This document shows positions 32,829 to 41,510 of a stretch of 64,000 nt of DNA, piece after piece. Each line of letters starts with the position of its first letter. The first letter of the stretch is position 1. The stretch is from DATFKA01 sp042095835 (GTDB taxonomy: Bacteria > Bacteroidota > Bacteroidia > Chitinophagales > Saprospiraceae). The translations under genes were made by a program, and so were the position numbers. The stretch spans positions 17,241 through 81,240 of the forward strand of contig JBELML010000013.1 of assembly GCA_042095835.1 (NCBI GenBank), given 5' to 3'. The notes under the pieces were generated by a model. It was not told where the DNA came from. It made no database searches and worked only from the letters and a program-made list of their open reading frames with translations.

Positions 32829-35800
32829 TTACTTCACAAACTTTTTAGTCGCTACACCTTGATCTGTAATCACCTGCAACCAATACATACCTGGTACCAA
32901 ATCAGATACATCCAATACAGATTGATTGGCAGGAATTCTGCGGATCAAGCTACCATCGGTACCCAAAATCTGATAAGATGATATATCGAGCGACTGCGCT
33001 TTGATCCATAATCTTGAGGCTACCGGATTAGGATACAAATCAATTTGTTGAGCCAAGGCAGGATTATTCCTTACACTTGTGACCGTTTGTACCACAGCGC
33101 CGGTCATTGGAGTTAAGGCAGCGAGTTCGTTTTCGTCGGCATCAATCACTTTTACTTGCTCGATTTGAAAATTAGCTAAACTCAAAATAGTATTATTGAT
33201 CATAAACTGAACACTGGCCAGTTCTCCAAATCCTGAAATATTCTGCCCATCAATTTTTGAGATCGCAACGTGGATTAAGTTGTTCTCCATATCCACTCGA
33301 CTTACTGCGATTGGAGCTGTTGTGGTATTGAACCAACTATTATCAAAACTCACATTAATCGTAGAACCATCAATGATATCGCTATCGTATCTCAAACTAA
33401 AAGCCAAGCCATACACCTCTGTAGCTGGAGCACTATCTTCTCCAAAAATAATAGGGAAAGACTGGACCTGCTCCGTAAATAAAGTATCCACATCTAAATA
33501 CAAGGGTACATTTCCACTTAGGCTGCCAAGCGATCTTCCGCCTAGAATATCTAGGTTGAAGTTTTGATTAATGGCTTCTATATCACTGCTATCGATTTGG
33601 CCATCGCCATTACAATCAATATTTTTTAAATCAATTGATGATTTTGGAGTAGCCCTTAACCAGGAGTAAGCAAAAGCATCTTGATCTATCCTCTGTGCCC
33701 TACGATCGGGGCCATCGGCTCCATGTGCCAAACCAATATTTAAGAGGTCAAAATGGTTGACTCGACCGTTGTTATCTGCATCGCCTGGTACGACTAGCGT
33801 AGCTGCGTTAGCTACGGTTATTGATCCATGCATTGGGCGTACTAAAGAAATAGATCCATCACCATTGGTAGCTACCTCATTCACAGAATATAGAAATGGA
33901 CTTACGCCCTCGAAACTCGAACTGGCTTTGAAAAAGATCTTTGCCACCATCGCTGAATCGCCACTTGGGCTTCCTCCTTCTTGAAAAAAGAAAGCTTCGT
34001 AGGTACCATCAAAAATATTGCGATCCACCATAGTATCTCCACTGGATAAGAAAAACTGAATAGAGTCCGCCTCCAGTAAACATGGATCCCAATCGATCGT
34101 ATAAACGATACGCTCCAAACCTTGATGGTTTCCGATATAAATAGGATACTCGAAGCTTGCTCCTGGCTCAATAATCAAGTGCTCAGAACCAAAAACAGGC
34201 GTTTCTTCGCCTCCACATCCATAAGCATCAACGGGCTCGGAAAGTTGACGAGAAAACCGATTCCCTAGTGCATCAATGACTCCAATAAATAGATTTGGAA
34301 GATTAGCCAAAGGTTGGCTACTACGATAGTAACTGGTGTCTGAAAAACCATTACCCCAATTGAAAATATAGGGCGGTGTAGACAGGTTGCCTAATACCTC
34401 ATTATAAAGGGTAGCATCCAACTCACCCGTTTCCTCATTTTCTTCACAAACAACATACTGTCTTACATTTAATTCTGGTGCTTCTCCCTGTAAAGCGCAA
34501 TCGGTAAACAAATTTCTTATGGTGTCTGTACAACCAGCAGCATCTGAGATATATAAATCCAAGGTTTGTCTAGAAAAAATCTCTGTAGATATTTCTGATC
34601 CACCCATCATAGTCGTTCCATCACTCCAAGTATAGCTAATCGGTGCGGTATATCCACTCACCTCTATATCATAGCGGGTACCTAAATAACAGTTTCCTTC
34701 AATGATACAGTCTACATTTACAGATACCGTTCCCGATGTGGGGTCTCCAATTTCCTCTTGGTCAAAAATGACAACTTGTGTACATCCCGACTCCGTTTCG
34801 GTAACCGTCACAGCATAGGTTCCGCCTTGCATAATGGAGATAGCTGAGGTGGTTTCTGCCGTATTCCAATCAAATGCGTAAACCTTATCATCTGTTGTTT
34901 CAATACTGAGCAAGGTATTTCCTTGGTCACAGCCCTGAAACTCGATCACTTTATTAATCGAAAAGTCACCTTCTTCTTGAAGAATCTCAAAACTCCATTC
35001 AATCGTACAGCCTTGCTCATCTATGATAGATAAAAAATAAGTACCTGGAGCATTAACGATACGTACTGAGTCGCTTGGACCTTCGATCCAACTATATGTC
35101 AATCCAGCAATATCTCCTTGATAGACAACCCCAATTTCTACAGAATCCAGCCCGCAAGATAAATCTGCTTGGATCAATTGAAAGTCAGACGATAATAATC
35201 CCTCGTTAGCGCGTACAATTTGGAAAGTTGTTATTTCAGAGCAAAAATCCTCGGTCACAGTAAGCGTATAAGTACCTGGCTCGGAAGCCGTGATCGTAGA
35301 ACTTGTACTCCCGTCACTCCATAAAAAAGAAGCCGTTTCTGGTTTATTTTCATTGGATTGACCAAGAATAATGGCATCACCGATACAAAGGATGGTATCC
35401 AAAACGGTGAACTCCTCAATTGGATCACTTGGTCTTAATTGTACCGTAAATGCATCAAAACAATCATTACTCGTAGAGTTGATCGTCACACTATAATCTC
35501 CCGCAGCTAAACTATCAGCAACATTGGAGCCATCACCGACCCAAGTGTACAGAAAGTCATCAATATTCCCATCAGACGGAATCAAAGTAATACTACCATT
35601 TGCAGCGTCACAGCTGGGTGGTGTTCGTAGTATCTGAAAGGCTGGAAAAGGTAGGCCATCTTCGTTCCCCATAAAGTCTACCCAAAAAGTACCTGTAATC
35701 GTATTACCTTCTTGATCTGTAACTTCTAAGGTATATAGCCCCTCGTTAGGGAAATTAGTGAGCGAAGCAGTATTCGTAAAAAACACGCCTTCTCCTCGCC

Positions 35801-36425
35801 AAGCATAGTCATAAGGTGCTACTCCTCCACTAACATTAGGATTGATGACAGCCTCAAAGCTTCCGCAGGCAAGATCAAAATTAATAAGCGGATCAATTGA
35901 TAAAGCATTATTGTCATCTTCGACAATGATACCTCCGGGAGTGAAGTTGGCAATTCCTAGAGGCTCCGCAAACACCCTGTCGTCAACAATCACTTCAGGA
36001 GCAATAAAATCTGCATCGAAGCCAACATAATAATAACCGCCGCTGGCAGTAGCCTTGATAACCAGGCAAAGCTCAAATAAAATAGCCCCATCCTCTAAGC
36101 TTAGGCCATCAGGAAAAGTACCGGTTATCCAGGAGACCTTAAGGTCTCCATTTTCTACATTGGTTCTACCAAAGTCAGATTCGCTAAGGTTGGACAAAGA
36201 TTGGTTGAGATCAAGACTTTCATAAGTGAGTGCGCTGGTGTCCCAGCGAATGCCAAAACCTATACCTTGAACATCTCTAAAATTGGACGCTGTAATGGGT
36301 ACACAGATGGTATCACCGGGCTGGCCGATCTGGTTCTCGACTTGAAAATTGACAATTGGCTTTTGTTGAGCGAAGGTGGTCATACTGCTGAGGAGCAGTA
36401 GCAAAAAACATACGGTTAATCGCAT
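32829..36425 (-). CDS. Very large secreted protein with cohesin-like and dockerin-like domains and T9SS sorting domain
   Basis: 1198 residues with a signal peptide ending 'MTTFAQ'. Residues about 25-170 look like a cohesin-type beta-sandwich ('CVPITASNFRDVQGIGFGIRWD'-type start shown here only in part, then 'WITGTFPDGLSLEDGAILF'). The middle is made of several PKD/gliding-type modules with 'YTWSDG' or 'FLWSDG' cores. A second cohesin-like segment is at about 758-870. A dockerin-like region at about 880-945 carries two calcium-loop motifs, 'PGDADNNGRVNHFDLLNIG' and 'DCNGDGQIDSSDIEAIN'. A third cohesin-like segment precedes a type A T9SS domain ('IDLYPNPVASRLWI' to the end 'GVATKKFVK'). Function: cell-surface or extracellular matrix protein by architecture only. 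Confidence 0.85.
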   Translation of the reverse strand: MRLTVCFLLLLLSSMTTFAQQKPIVNFQVENQIGQPGDTICVPITASNFRDVQGIGFGIRWDTSALTYESLDLNQSLSNLSESDFGRTNVENGDLKVSWITGTFPDGLSLEDGAILFELCLVIKATASGGYYYVGFDADFIAPEVIVDDRVFAEPLGIANFTPGGIIVEDDNNALSIDPLINFDLACGSFEAVINPNVSGGVAPYDYAWRGEGVFFTNTASLTNFPNEGLYTLEVTDQEGNTITGTFWVDFMGNEDGLPFPAFQILRTPPSCDAANGSITLIPSDGNIDDFLYTWVGDGSNVADSLAAGDYSVTINSTSNDCFDAFTVQLRPSDPIEEFTVLDTILCIGDAIILGQSNENKPETASFLWSDGSTSSTITASEPGTYTLTVTEDFCSEITTFQIVRANEGLLSSDFQLIQADLSCGLDSVEIGVVYQGDIAGLTYSWIEGPSDSVRIVNAPGTYFLSIIDEQGCTIEWSFEILQEEGDFSINKVIEFQGCDQGNTLLSIETTDDKVYAFDWNTAETTSAISIMQGGTYAVTVTETESGCTQVVIFDQEEIGDPTSGTVSVNVDCIIEGNCYLGTRYDIEVSGYTAPISYTWSDGTTMMGGSEISTEIFSRQTLDLYISDAAGCTDTIRNLFTDCALQGEAPELNVRQYVVCEENEETGELDATLYNEVLGNLSTPPYIFNWGNGFSDTSYYRSSQPLANLPNLFIGVIDALGNRFSRQLSEPVDAYGCGGEETPVFGSEHLIIEPGASFEYPIYIGNHQGLERIVYTIDWDPCLLEADSIQFFLSSGDTMVDRNIFDGTYEAFFFQEGGSPSGDSAMVAKIFFKASSSFEGVSPFLYSVNEVATNGDGSISLVRPMHGSITVANAATLVVPGDADNNGRVNHFDLLNIGLAHGADGPDRRAQRIDQDAFAYSWLRATPKSSIDLKNIDCNGDGQIDSSDIEAINQNFNLDILGGRSLGSLSGNVPLYLDVDTLFTEQVQSFPIIFGEDSAPATEVYGLAFSLRYDSDIIDGSTINVSFDNSWFNTTTAPIAVSRVDMENNLIHVAISKIDGQNISGFGELASVQFMINNTILSLANFQIEQVKVIDADENELAALTPMTGAVVQTVTSVRNNPALAQQIDLYPNPVASRLWIKAQSLDISSYQILGTDGSLIRRIPANQSVLDVSDLVPGMYWLQVITDQGVATKKFVK

Positions 36426-36556
36426 AAGTATGGGATCAGAATTGGGATTAATAAATAGATTCTCAAAAGAGAAATAAATATACTAAGCTTCCCGCTACTA
36501 TTCCCAATCTGCGTAGAGTAGAGTTCCAAAACTTAACAAATATCTAATATATGACC

Positions 36557-37270
36557 TTATTTGTTTGGCATTGGTGAATAACTGTCCTCTACTTTTAGGA
36601 TAAAACCTACCTTAAAGACATTTTCAATACTAATACTAGGATCCGATTTTAGCATTTTTCTCAGTTTAGAGATAAACACGTCAAAACTCCGTCCTAAAAA
36701 GTAGTCCTTTTTTCCATAGATTTTTTCTACGGCCTCATCTCTTCTCAAGATTTGGTTTTGGTGTAGGCATAACTGGCGAAGTACTTCATTTTCTTTTTCG
36801 GTAAGACGGTATTTTTCTTCGCCACGTTGGAGTTCTTGCATACTATAGTCAAAAAAGAAGGACCCCAACTGAAATTGCGTTTTGAATTGGGGGCGATCGC
36901 GCTGCTCTTGTCTACGCATGATCACCTGTATCCTACAGAGCAACTCCTCTTCATCAAAGGGTTTAGTGATATAGTCTTCTGCTCCTAGCTTGAAGCCAAG
37001 TACTTTATCTTCTTTGCGTGTTTTGGCACTCAGAAATAAAAAAGGTACTTGATCATCTTCCTGTCGAATACGCTTGGCTAGTTGAAAACCATCCATATTG
37101 GGCATCATAATATCTAGAATACAGAGATCGAAGTTTCTTCTCCGGAAAGCTTGTAGGCCGCTTTCTCCATCCCTACATAACTTTACCTGAAATCCCTCTT
37201 CTTCCAAAAACTCAGAGAGTAGAAAACCCAGATTCATATCATCTTCGATCAATAAAATTGCACTACTCAT
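36557..37270 (-). CDS. OmpR-family response regulator
   Basis: 237 residues. Receiver domain 1-120 with acidic pocket Asp10/Asp11, phospho-acceptor Asp53 ('CILDIMMPNMDG') and Lys103 ('DYITKPFDEEEL'); winged-helix DNA-binding domain about 135-230 ('YRLTEKENEVLRQLCLHQNQ', 'GRSFDVFISKLRKMLKSDPSI'). Its ATG overlaps the TGA of the histidine kinase gene by 4 bp (ATGA), so the pair is translationally coupled. The likely target is the set of 11-bp repeats at 38586-38627, between the kinase gene and the divergent cysteine-rich protein gene. Confidence 0.93.
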   Translation of the reverse strand: MSSAILLIEDDMNLGFLLSEFLEEEGFQVKLCRDGESGLQAFRRRNFDLCILDIMMPNMDGFQLAKRIRQEDDQVPFLFLSAKTRKEDKVLGFKLGAEDYITKPFDEEELLCRIQVIMRRQEQRDRPQFKTQFQLGSFFFDYSMQELQRGEEKYRLTEKENEVLRQLCLHQNQILRRDEAVEKIYGKKDYFLGRSFDVFISKLRKMLKSDPSISIENVFKVGFILKVEDSYSPMPNK

Positions 37271-38532
37271 ACTTCAACATTTGTCAATGGGAAAAAGAGA
37301 TTAAAGGTACTCCCTTGCTGTGGCATACTATCTACACTCAAGAAGCCGGCATGTTTTTCAACTACATTTTTCACATAAGCCAAGCCTAGACCAAACCCTT
37401 TAGTGTTATGCTGATTCCCCTTAGTGATCCTGTAGAATCGCTGAAAGATGGTCTTCTGCTCATTATTTTCTATACCGATTCCATTATCTCGGATACTAAG
37501 GCGTGCATTTTTCCCCTCTACTTCAATTTGGACATCAATCTCAGGCCGGCCATCACTATATTTAATAGCATTATCGATGACATTCCTTAAAGCATTACTG
37601 ATATGCAAGGAATCACCAATTATTTCGATAGGAGGAATGGCCGGCTGCCAATGGATACGCCCTCCTTTGTGGGTGGCTAACAATTGCATTTCTTCGACCA
37701 CCTTTCCCAGGAGTTGATTGACATCGATTTTTTCTGTTTTCAAGACAAAATCACCTCTTTCAAAACTAGAGATATGTAGCACCCTTTCTACCTGTTCTAA
37801 TAGCCGCCTGTTTTCAGCATGAATAATTTGGTAATAATTATTCTCTTTTGAAAGCTGCTCTTTTTTATCTAAAAGATTTAAAGCCAGCTGGGTATTGGTA
37901 AGAGGTGTCCTAAACTCATGCGCCATATTATTGAAGAAGTCAATATTCCATTGATTGAGCGCCTTTTGTTTGAATAAATGATAAAGTGTGATAGCAAATA
38001 AAATGACCACTAAGGAAAGTAGCAATATAGTAGCCATTGTCATCCAACCTATTTCTTGGCGGATATAATCGTCTCTACCTAGAAAATCCACCTTCATGAT
38101 TTGACTTTCATCCGAACCAATACTACAACTATAATCTGAACCTGCTGATTTGGCGGTAGATACTGGAAAAAGGCTACCCAATTGGGGCTCAGCAGTGACC
38201 AACTGAAAGCGATGCTCCAAATCAATATCATATTTAGCAAAAGTCCTTTCAAGGATCGCAGCTAAGGCCTCTTTTTCCATTGTGGTCTCGACTAATCCTT
38301 CGCCGCAGTTAGCACCTTCTTTTTGGCATAAAAATTCGAAACTCTCCTCCGCATCGATCACTTCATTGGCCGTTTGCTCGGCTACAGAACACAAAGCCAT
38401 CGTCACTTTCTGATCAAACTGCTTAGCCACTAAAGACTTGGAATAATTCAACCAATGCAACTGAAAAGCCACCAAGCCCAATAAAGCCAGCGCACAAAGC
38501 CCGCTAATCCACCAAATTTTATTTGTCCACAT
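37267..38532 (-). CDS. Membrane sensor histidine kinase
   Basis: 421 residues from the ATG at 38532 (a TTG 24 bp upstream is possible but not preferred). Two membrane helices (about 5-25 and 162-185) enclose a periplasmic domain of about 135 residues that contains several cysteines ('LCQKEGANCGEGL', 'SDYSCSIGSDE'). HisKA with the phospho-acceptor His in 'NNMAHEFRTPLTNTQLALN' (about 205) is followed by a HATPase domain with 'NVIDNAIKYSDGRPEI', 'RDNGIGIEN' and 'GFGLGLAYVKNVVEKH'. The cysteine-containing sensor and the divergent cysteine-rich secreted protein suggest sensing of metals or redox state, which is inference. Confidence 0.92.
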   Translation of the reverse strand: MWTNKIWWISGLCALALLGLVAFQLHWLNYSKSLVAKQFDQKVTMALCSVAEQTANEVIDAEESFEFLCQKEGANCGEGLVETTMEKEALAAILERTFAKYDIDLEHRFQLVTAEPQLGSLFPVSTAKSAGSDYSCSIGSDESQIMKVDFLGRDDYIRQEIGWMTMATILLLSLVVILFAITLYHLFKQKALNQWNIDFFNNMAHEFRTPLTNTQLALNLLDKKEQLSKENNYYQIIHAENRRLLEQVERVLHISSFERGDFVLKTEKIDVNQLLGKVVEEMQLLATHKGGRIHWQPAIPPIEIIGDSLHISNALRNVIDNAIKYSDGRPEIDVQIEVEGKNARLSIRDNGIGIENNEQKTIFQRFYRITKGNQHNTKGFGLGLAYVKNVVEKHAGFLSVDSMPQQGSTFNLFFPLTNVEV

Positions 38533-38585
38533 ACTATAGTATTGAGTACCAGTCAAAAATAGTTATTTTTTAAACGTCTGTTTTG

Positions 38586-38627
38586 TACTTTAACAGGTGG
38601 CTAACAAGTGACTAACTATGGTGCAAC
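38586..38627. promoter_or_regulatory. Putative OmpR-type operator: four 11-bp phased repeats
   Basis: Split at 11-bp intervals the + strand reads TACTTTAAC / AGGTGGCTAAC / AAGTGACTAAC / TATGGTGCAAC (38586-38627). The middle two share GTGNCTAAC exactly; each unit ends in AAC. Direct repeats one helical turn apart are what OmpR/PhoB-type regulators bind. The site lies 54 bp upstream of the kinase start and about 65 bp upstream of the cysteine-rich gene. Confidence 0.6.
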
Positions 38628-38649
38628 AAAAGTCTTGCCTCTGATCAAC

Positions 38650-38657
38650 TACATTTG
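38650..38657 (+). promoter_or_regulatory. Candidate -7 box for the cysteine-rich protein gene
   Basis: TACATTTG fits TAnnTTTG and lies 35 bp before the ATG and about 23 bp after the repeat array, a position that suits activation by the bound regulator in place of a -33 box. Confidence 0.4.
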
Positions 38658-38692
38658 TTGTGAACATTTTTCTAATTTTTAAAATCAAAAAC

Positions 38693-39109
38693 ATGAAATC
38701 AATTGTGAAATTATTGGCACTATGCTGTGCTTTTTTATTGACTACACAATTAAGCGCCCAAACAACGGCCAGCACTCAAGCTAAAGATGCTAAGGAAGCT
38801 CAATGCAAACCTGCCGACTGTGATCCTAAAGCTTGTACACCTGAACAAATGGAATGGTGCAAAAAGAATTGTAAAGATGCTAGTCAATGTAAAGGTACAA
38901 GCGCCAAAGCAGTAAAAGCATCTACTGCTACCGCTGAAGCGACTGCTGTTGTTGCCTTATTTCCAGACTTCTCTAGCAAAATGAGCTCTAGCTGTCAGCC
39001 TAAGCCAACTTGCCAAGCTAAGCCAGCTTGTAAAGCAAGTTCAAAAAGTGTTGCTAAAACAGAAAAGAAAGCATCCACTAAATTGGCGCTAGCGAGCAAC
39101 AAGAAGTAG
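38693..39109 (+). CDS. Small cysteine- and lysine-rich secreted protein
   Basis: 138 residues from the ATG at 38693, giving the signal peptide MKSIVKLLALCCAFLLTTQL followed by SAQ. The mature protein has two cysteine clusters: 'CKPADCDPKACTPEQMEWCK', then 'KNCKDASQCK', and later 'SSCQPKPTCQAKPACK'. A Thr/Ala-rich linker separates them; the tail is Lys/Ser/Ala-rich. CxxxxC spacing suggests disulfides or metal binding in the periplasm. It is divergent from the two-component system with the 11-bp repeats in between and is the obvious candidate target. No family recognised. Confidence 0.7.
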   Translation: MKSIVKLLALCCAFLLTTQLSAQTTASTQAKDAKEAQCKPADCDPKACTPEQMEWCKKNCKDASQCKGTSAKAVKASTATAEATAVVALFPDFSSKMSSSCQPKPTCQAKPACKASSKSVAKTEKKASTKLALASNKK

Positions 39110-39123
39110 ACCTCTCCTGATTA

Positions 39124-39152
39124 TTCCTGTCTGTCTGACCGATAGACAGGAA
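39124..39152 (+). terminator. Hairpin after the cysteine-rich protein gene
   Basis: TTCCTGTCT (39124-39132) pairs exactly with AGACAGGAA (39144-39152). There is no T-tract, so termination would be inefficient. Confidence 0.5.
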
Positions 39153-39178
39153 TTGATCCTCTCCTTTATCTAAAGACT

Positions 39179-39328
39179 ATGTTGATTAAAAATCTCCTAT
39201 CCCCGGCTTTCCTGCTATTCTCCATTTTCAGTTTTGCACAAGTAGAATACCAGTTTCCAAGTCTAAGTCCCCAGGGGACCTTACAGCAAGTTGTGGGCAA
39301 TACCCATATCAAAATCACCCAACTGTAA
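39179..39328 (+). pseudogene. Truncated DUF2911-family gene (N-terminal 49 codons)
   Basis: The frame starting at the ATG at 39179 encodes a signal peptide (MLIKNLLSPAFLLFSIFSFA) followed by 'YQFPSLSPQGTLQQVVGNTH' and 'IKITQL', then TAA. This is the N-terminus of DUF2911 proteins (SPxxTxxQxVGxTxIxIxYSRPxxKGRxIFG), which are normally about 170-280 residues long; here the protein stops where the conserved YSRP segment should begin. The remainder is absent and a strong terminator follows 24 bp later, so an internal deletion has joined the 5' part of the gene to its end. It might still be translated as a small secreted peptide. Confidence 0.6.
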
Positions 39329-39351
39329 ACTTTATACATCCCATATCCAGG

Positions 39352-39385
39352 CACTATGTATGTTATCATGCATAGTGTTTTTTTT
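39352..39385 (+). terminator. Rho-independent terminator after the DUF2911 stub
   Basis: CACTATGTATG (39352-39362) pairs with CATGCATAGTG (39367-39377; one G-T) and is followed by eight T. Confidence 0.85.
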
Positions 39386-39489
39386 CGTCCAAGTAAAACT
39401 TATTAACAATTGACTTTACTGCCAAATCTTTTCTCCCTATATAATCTATACTACCTCTAAATCCTTTGTAAACTTAGGCTTAATCTTAG

Positions 39490-39567
39490 TTTTACACAAT
39501 ATTAACAGTTGTGGAAAACTAAAAAAAAATCAAAAACAACAACGACTTATCCACAAACTTATCCACA
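39490..39567. promoter_or_regulatory. Cluster of four DnaA boxes at the 3' end of the heme A synthase gene
   Basis: Matches to TTWTNCACA: TTTTACACA at 39490-39498, TGTGGAAAA (reverse) around 39514-39522, and two perfect TTATCCACA copies at 39547-39555 and 39559-39567, 12 bp apart. The last one overlaps the stop codon of the heme A synthase gene. The rest of 39386-39489 shows nothing recognised. Confidence 0.6.
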
Positions 39568-40677
39568 TCGGCTAGTTTCAGGTCGATTGACTAACTGAAA
39601 ATTTAAGAATAAAACAACTCCTAATAAAAGTAAAGCGCCAGCTTGGTGATAAACCCCTAAGTCTACCGGAATACTAGCTTTGCTATTGATCACGGTAAAG
39701 ATTCCCAAAGCCACCTGAATTATCAACATTCCTAACATCAAGAATAGACTTATTTTAAACATCTTAGGAAGTTCCATTTTTATACCTCTACCAAAATATA
39801 TAAGTCCTATGATTACCAGGAGATAAGCAGTAGTTCTATGGAGTATTTGAACGAGGGCGCTCATAAAAGATGTTTTATCATAATTCACAAAATTTTCCAC
39901 ATTCCAGTTGGCAGATTCTAATAATACCTCCGGAAGGTATTCCCCATTCAAATCGGGCCACGTTGGGTAAAAGAGTGCTGCCTTCATACCAGACATAATC
40001 CCACCTAATACGATTTGGAGCGCTAGCACGCTAATCAAAATGAAGGCACCTTTTTTTAAAAATTTACTGTTGATAACTTGTGAATAAGGTTGAAAAACCT
40101 TAAAGGTAGTCCACAAAAGGTAGCTAAAAAGGACTAGCGCCAAAGATAAATGCATAGTCAGTTTATAAGCATTTACCCAAGGCCGCTCGATTAGACCACT
40201 AGCCACCATGATCCAACCAAAGGAAGCCACCACTGCTGCCAGGGCTACAACGATCAGTAAGCGCCTTTTAAGCATTTTATCTATCCAACCCTTGGAGAGG
40301 AAGTAAAAGAAGGGTATAGCGAATACAAAGCCCATTGTGCGTGCCCAGAGACGATGGAAGTACTCCCAAAAATAGATAAACTTAAACTCGCCCATCGACA
40401 TCCCTTCATTGATTTGCTCATATTGAGGTGTCGCCTTGTATTCATCAAAAGCCTCCTCCCAAGCCGCTGCATTAAGCGGAGGAAGTGTTCCTGTCACAAT
40501 TTCCCACTTGGTAATCGAGAGCCCCGAACCTGTCAAACGAGTAATACCTCCAATCACCACTTGCATAAAAACCATAAATACGCCAATAGCCAACCATACC
40601 TTGATCACCTTTGGATAAGATATTCGCCTAGACTCTTCCATCATTTTTTTATCTACTGCTGTTGTCTCCATATTCAT
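39559..40677 (-). CDS. ctaA: Heme A synthase (COX15/CtaA family)
   Basis: 372 residues with eight membrane helices. Family motifs are present: 'VVIGGITRLTGSGLSITKWE', 'FIYFWEYFHRLWARTMGF', 'AYKLTMHLSLALVLF', 'ILHRTTAYLLVIIGL' and 'YHQAGALLLLGVVLF'; the repeated His residues (FHR, MHL, LHR, YHQ) are the axial ligands for the two hemes. The enzyme oxidises heme O to heme A for aa3-type cytochrome oxidase. It is of the long, eukaryote/proteobacterial COX15 type. Two methionines (40677 and 40671) are equally possible starts. It is divergent from yedK across the AT-rich candidate origin. Confidence 0.92.
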   Translation of the reverse strand: MNMETTAVDKKMMEESRRISYPKVIKVWLAIGVFMVFMQVVIGGITRLTGSGLSITKWEIVTGTLPPLNAAAWEEAFDEYKATPQYEQINEGMSMGEFKFIYFWEYFHRLWARTMGFVFAIPFFYFLSKGWIDKMLKRRLLIVVALAAVVASFGWIMVASGLIERPWVNAYKLTMHLSLALVLFSYLLWTTFKVFQPYSQVINSKFLKKGAFILISVLALQIVLGGIMSGMKAALFYPTWPDLNGEYLPEVLLESANWNVENFVNYDKTSFMSALVQILHRTTAYLLVIIGLIYFGRGIKMELPKMFKISLFLMLGMLIIQVALGIFTVINSKASIPVDLGVYHQAGALLLLGVVLFLNFQLVNRPETSRCG

Positions 40678-41418
40678 CTATTTCATTCGAAACAAAAATA
40701 TATTGTTTTGTTTCTCTCCGCTAATTTCGAGCTTGCCGATTCTTCTATTGATAATAATTATAAATAAATAAAATTTTAAAAAATTCGTCTCCATCATCAG
40801 CTGTGTTAATATGTGGAGAAAATTTGGGATAAATATTAGGTTAAGTTTTTGTAAACTCCATTTTCTACTTTATTCACATTGAATTCACATACTAAAGCCC
40901 TAGCTATTCTAAGTTCTGCTCTTTTATGCACAGTGCCTTATATTTCTTTCCACTGGAAAACTTTCTCATTTTGCGGCCTTGATAAGTTGCTCAACTGTGT
41001 ATAAACCTATCTTGAATGCTGTTCATAAAAAACTGAATCATGGGGAAAAGTATTTTTTTCTGAACTCATCTTAGTAAGCGTGTAAAACTCACTACTCTAT
41101 AAACAGCTATTCCCCAAAATGGTGTGGAAAACACAAAAAGATAAGTAACTGATTACACTTGTTTTACAAAGGGGATAAATTCGAAATGTGGATAACGAAA
41201 AAGACAAGGGCCGAACAATTTGGTCTTTTTACATCGAAAAGTTCTTAATAAGACTGTGAATTAAGGTTGGTTGGTGTTGAAAAACCACCTGATATCAACA
41301 TACATACAAAAGGTTTTAATTTTGATTTAAGATGTTTTGTTGGTTTTTTATTCTGTATTGGTATTTAATATTGAAATAAAAATAGATTAAATTTGTTTAG
41401 AGGGATTGTTTTAAAGTT

Positions 41419-41498
41419 TTTTATTCGCCCTGAGAATCGCGTATTTTATTTTATCCTTTACCTAGGTGCTTTCTATTTAATTCTCAGGCGGAATAAAA
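41419..41498. repeat. 80-bp inverted repeat in the candidate origin / yedK upstream region
   Basis: Arm 41419-41437 (TTTTATTCGCCCTGAGAAT) is complementary to 41480-41498 with two mismatches; the spacer is 42 bp. It ends 4 bp before the -7 box of yedK. Confidence 0.65.
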
Positions 41499-41502
41499 TT
41501 GA

Positions 41503-41510
41503 TACTTTTG
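41503..41510 (+). promoter_or_regulatory. Bacteroidota -7 box for yedK
   Basis: TACTTTTG fits TAnnTTTG, 47 bp before the yedK ATG. A DnaA box (41537-41545) would fall in the mRNA leader. Confidence 0.45.
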
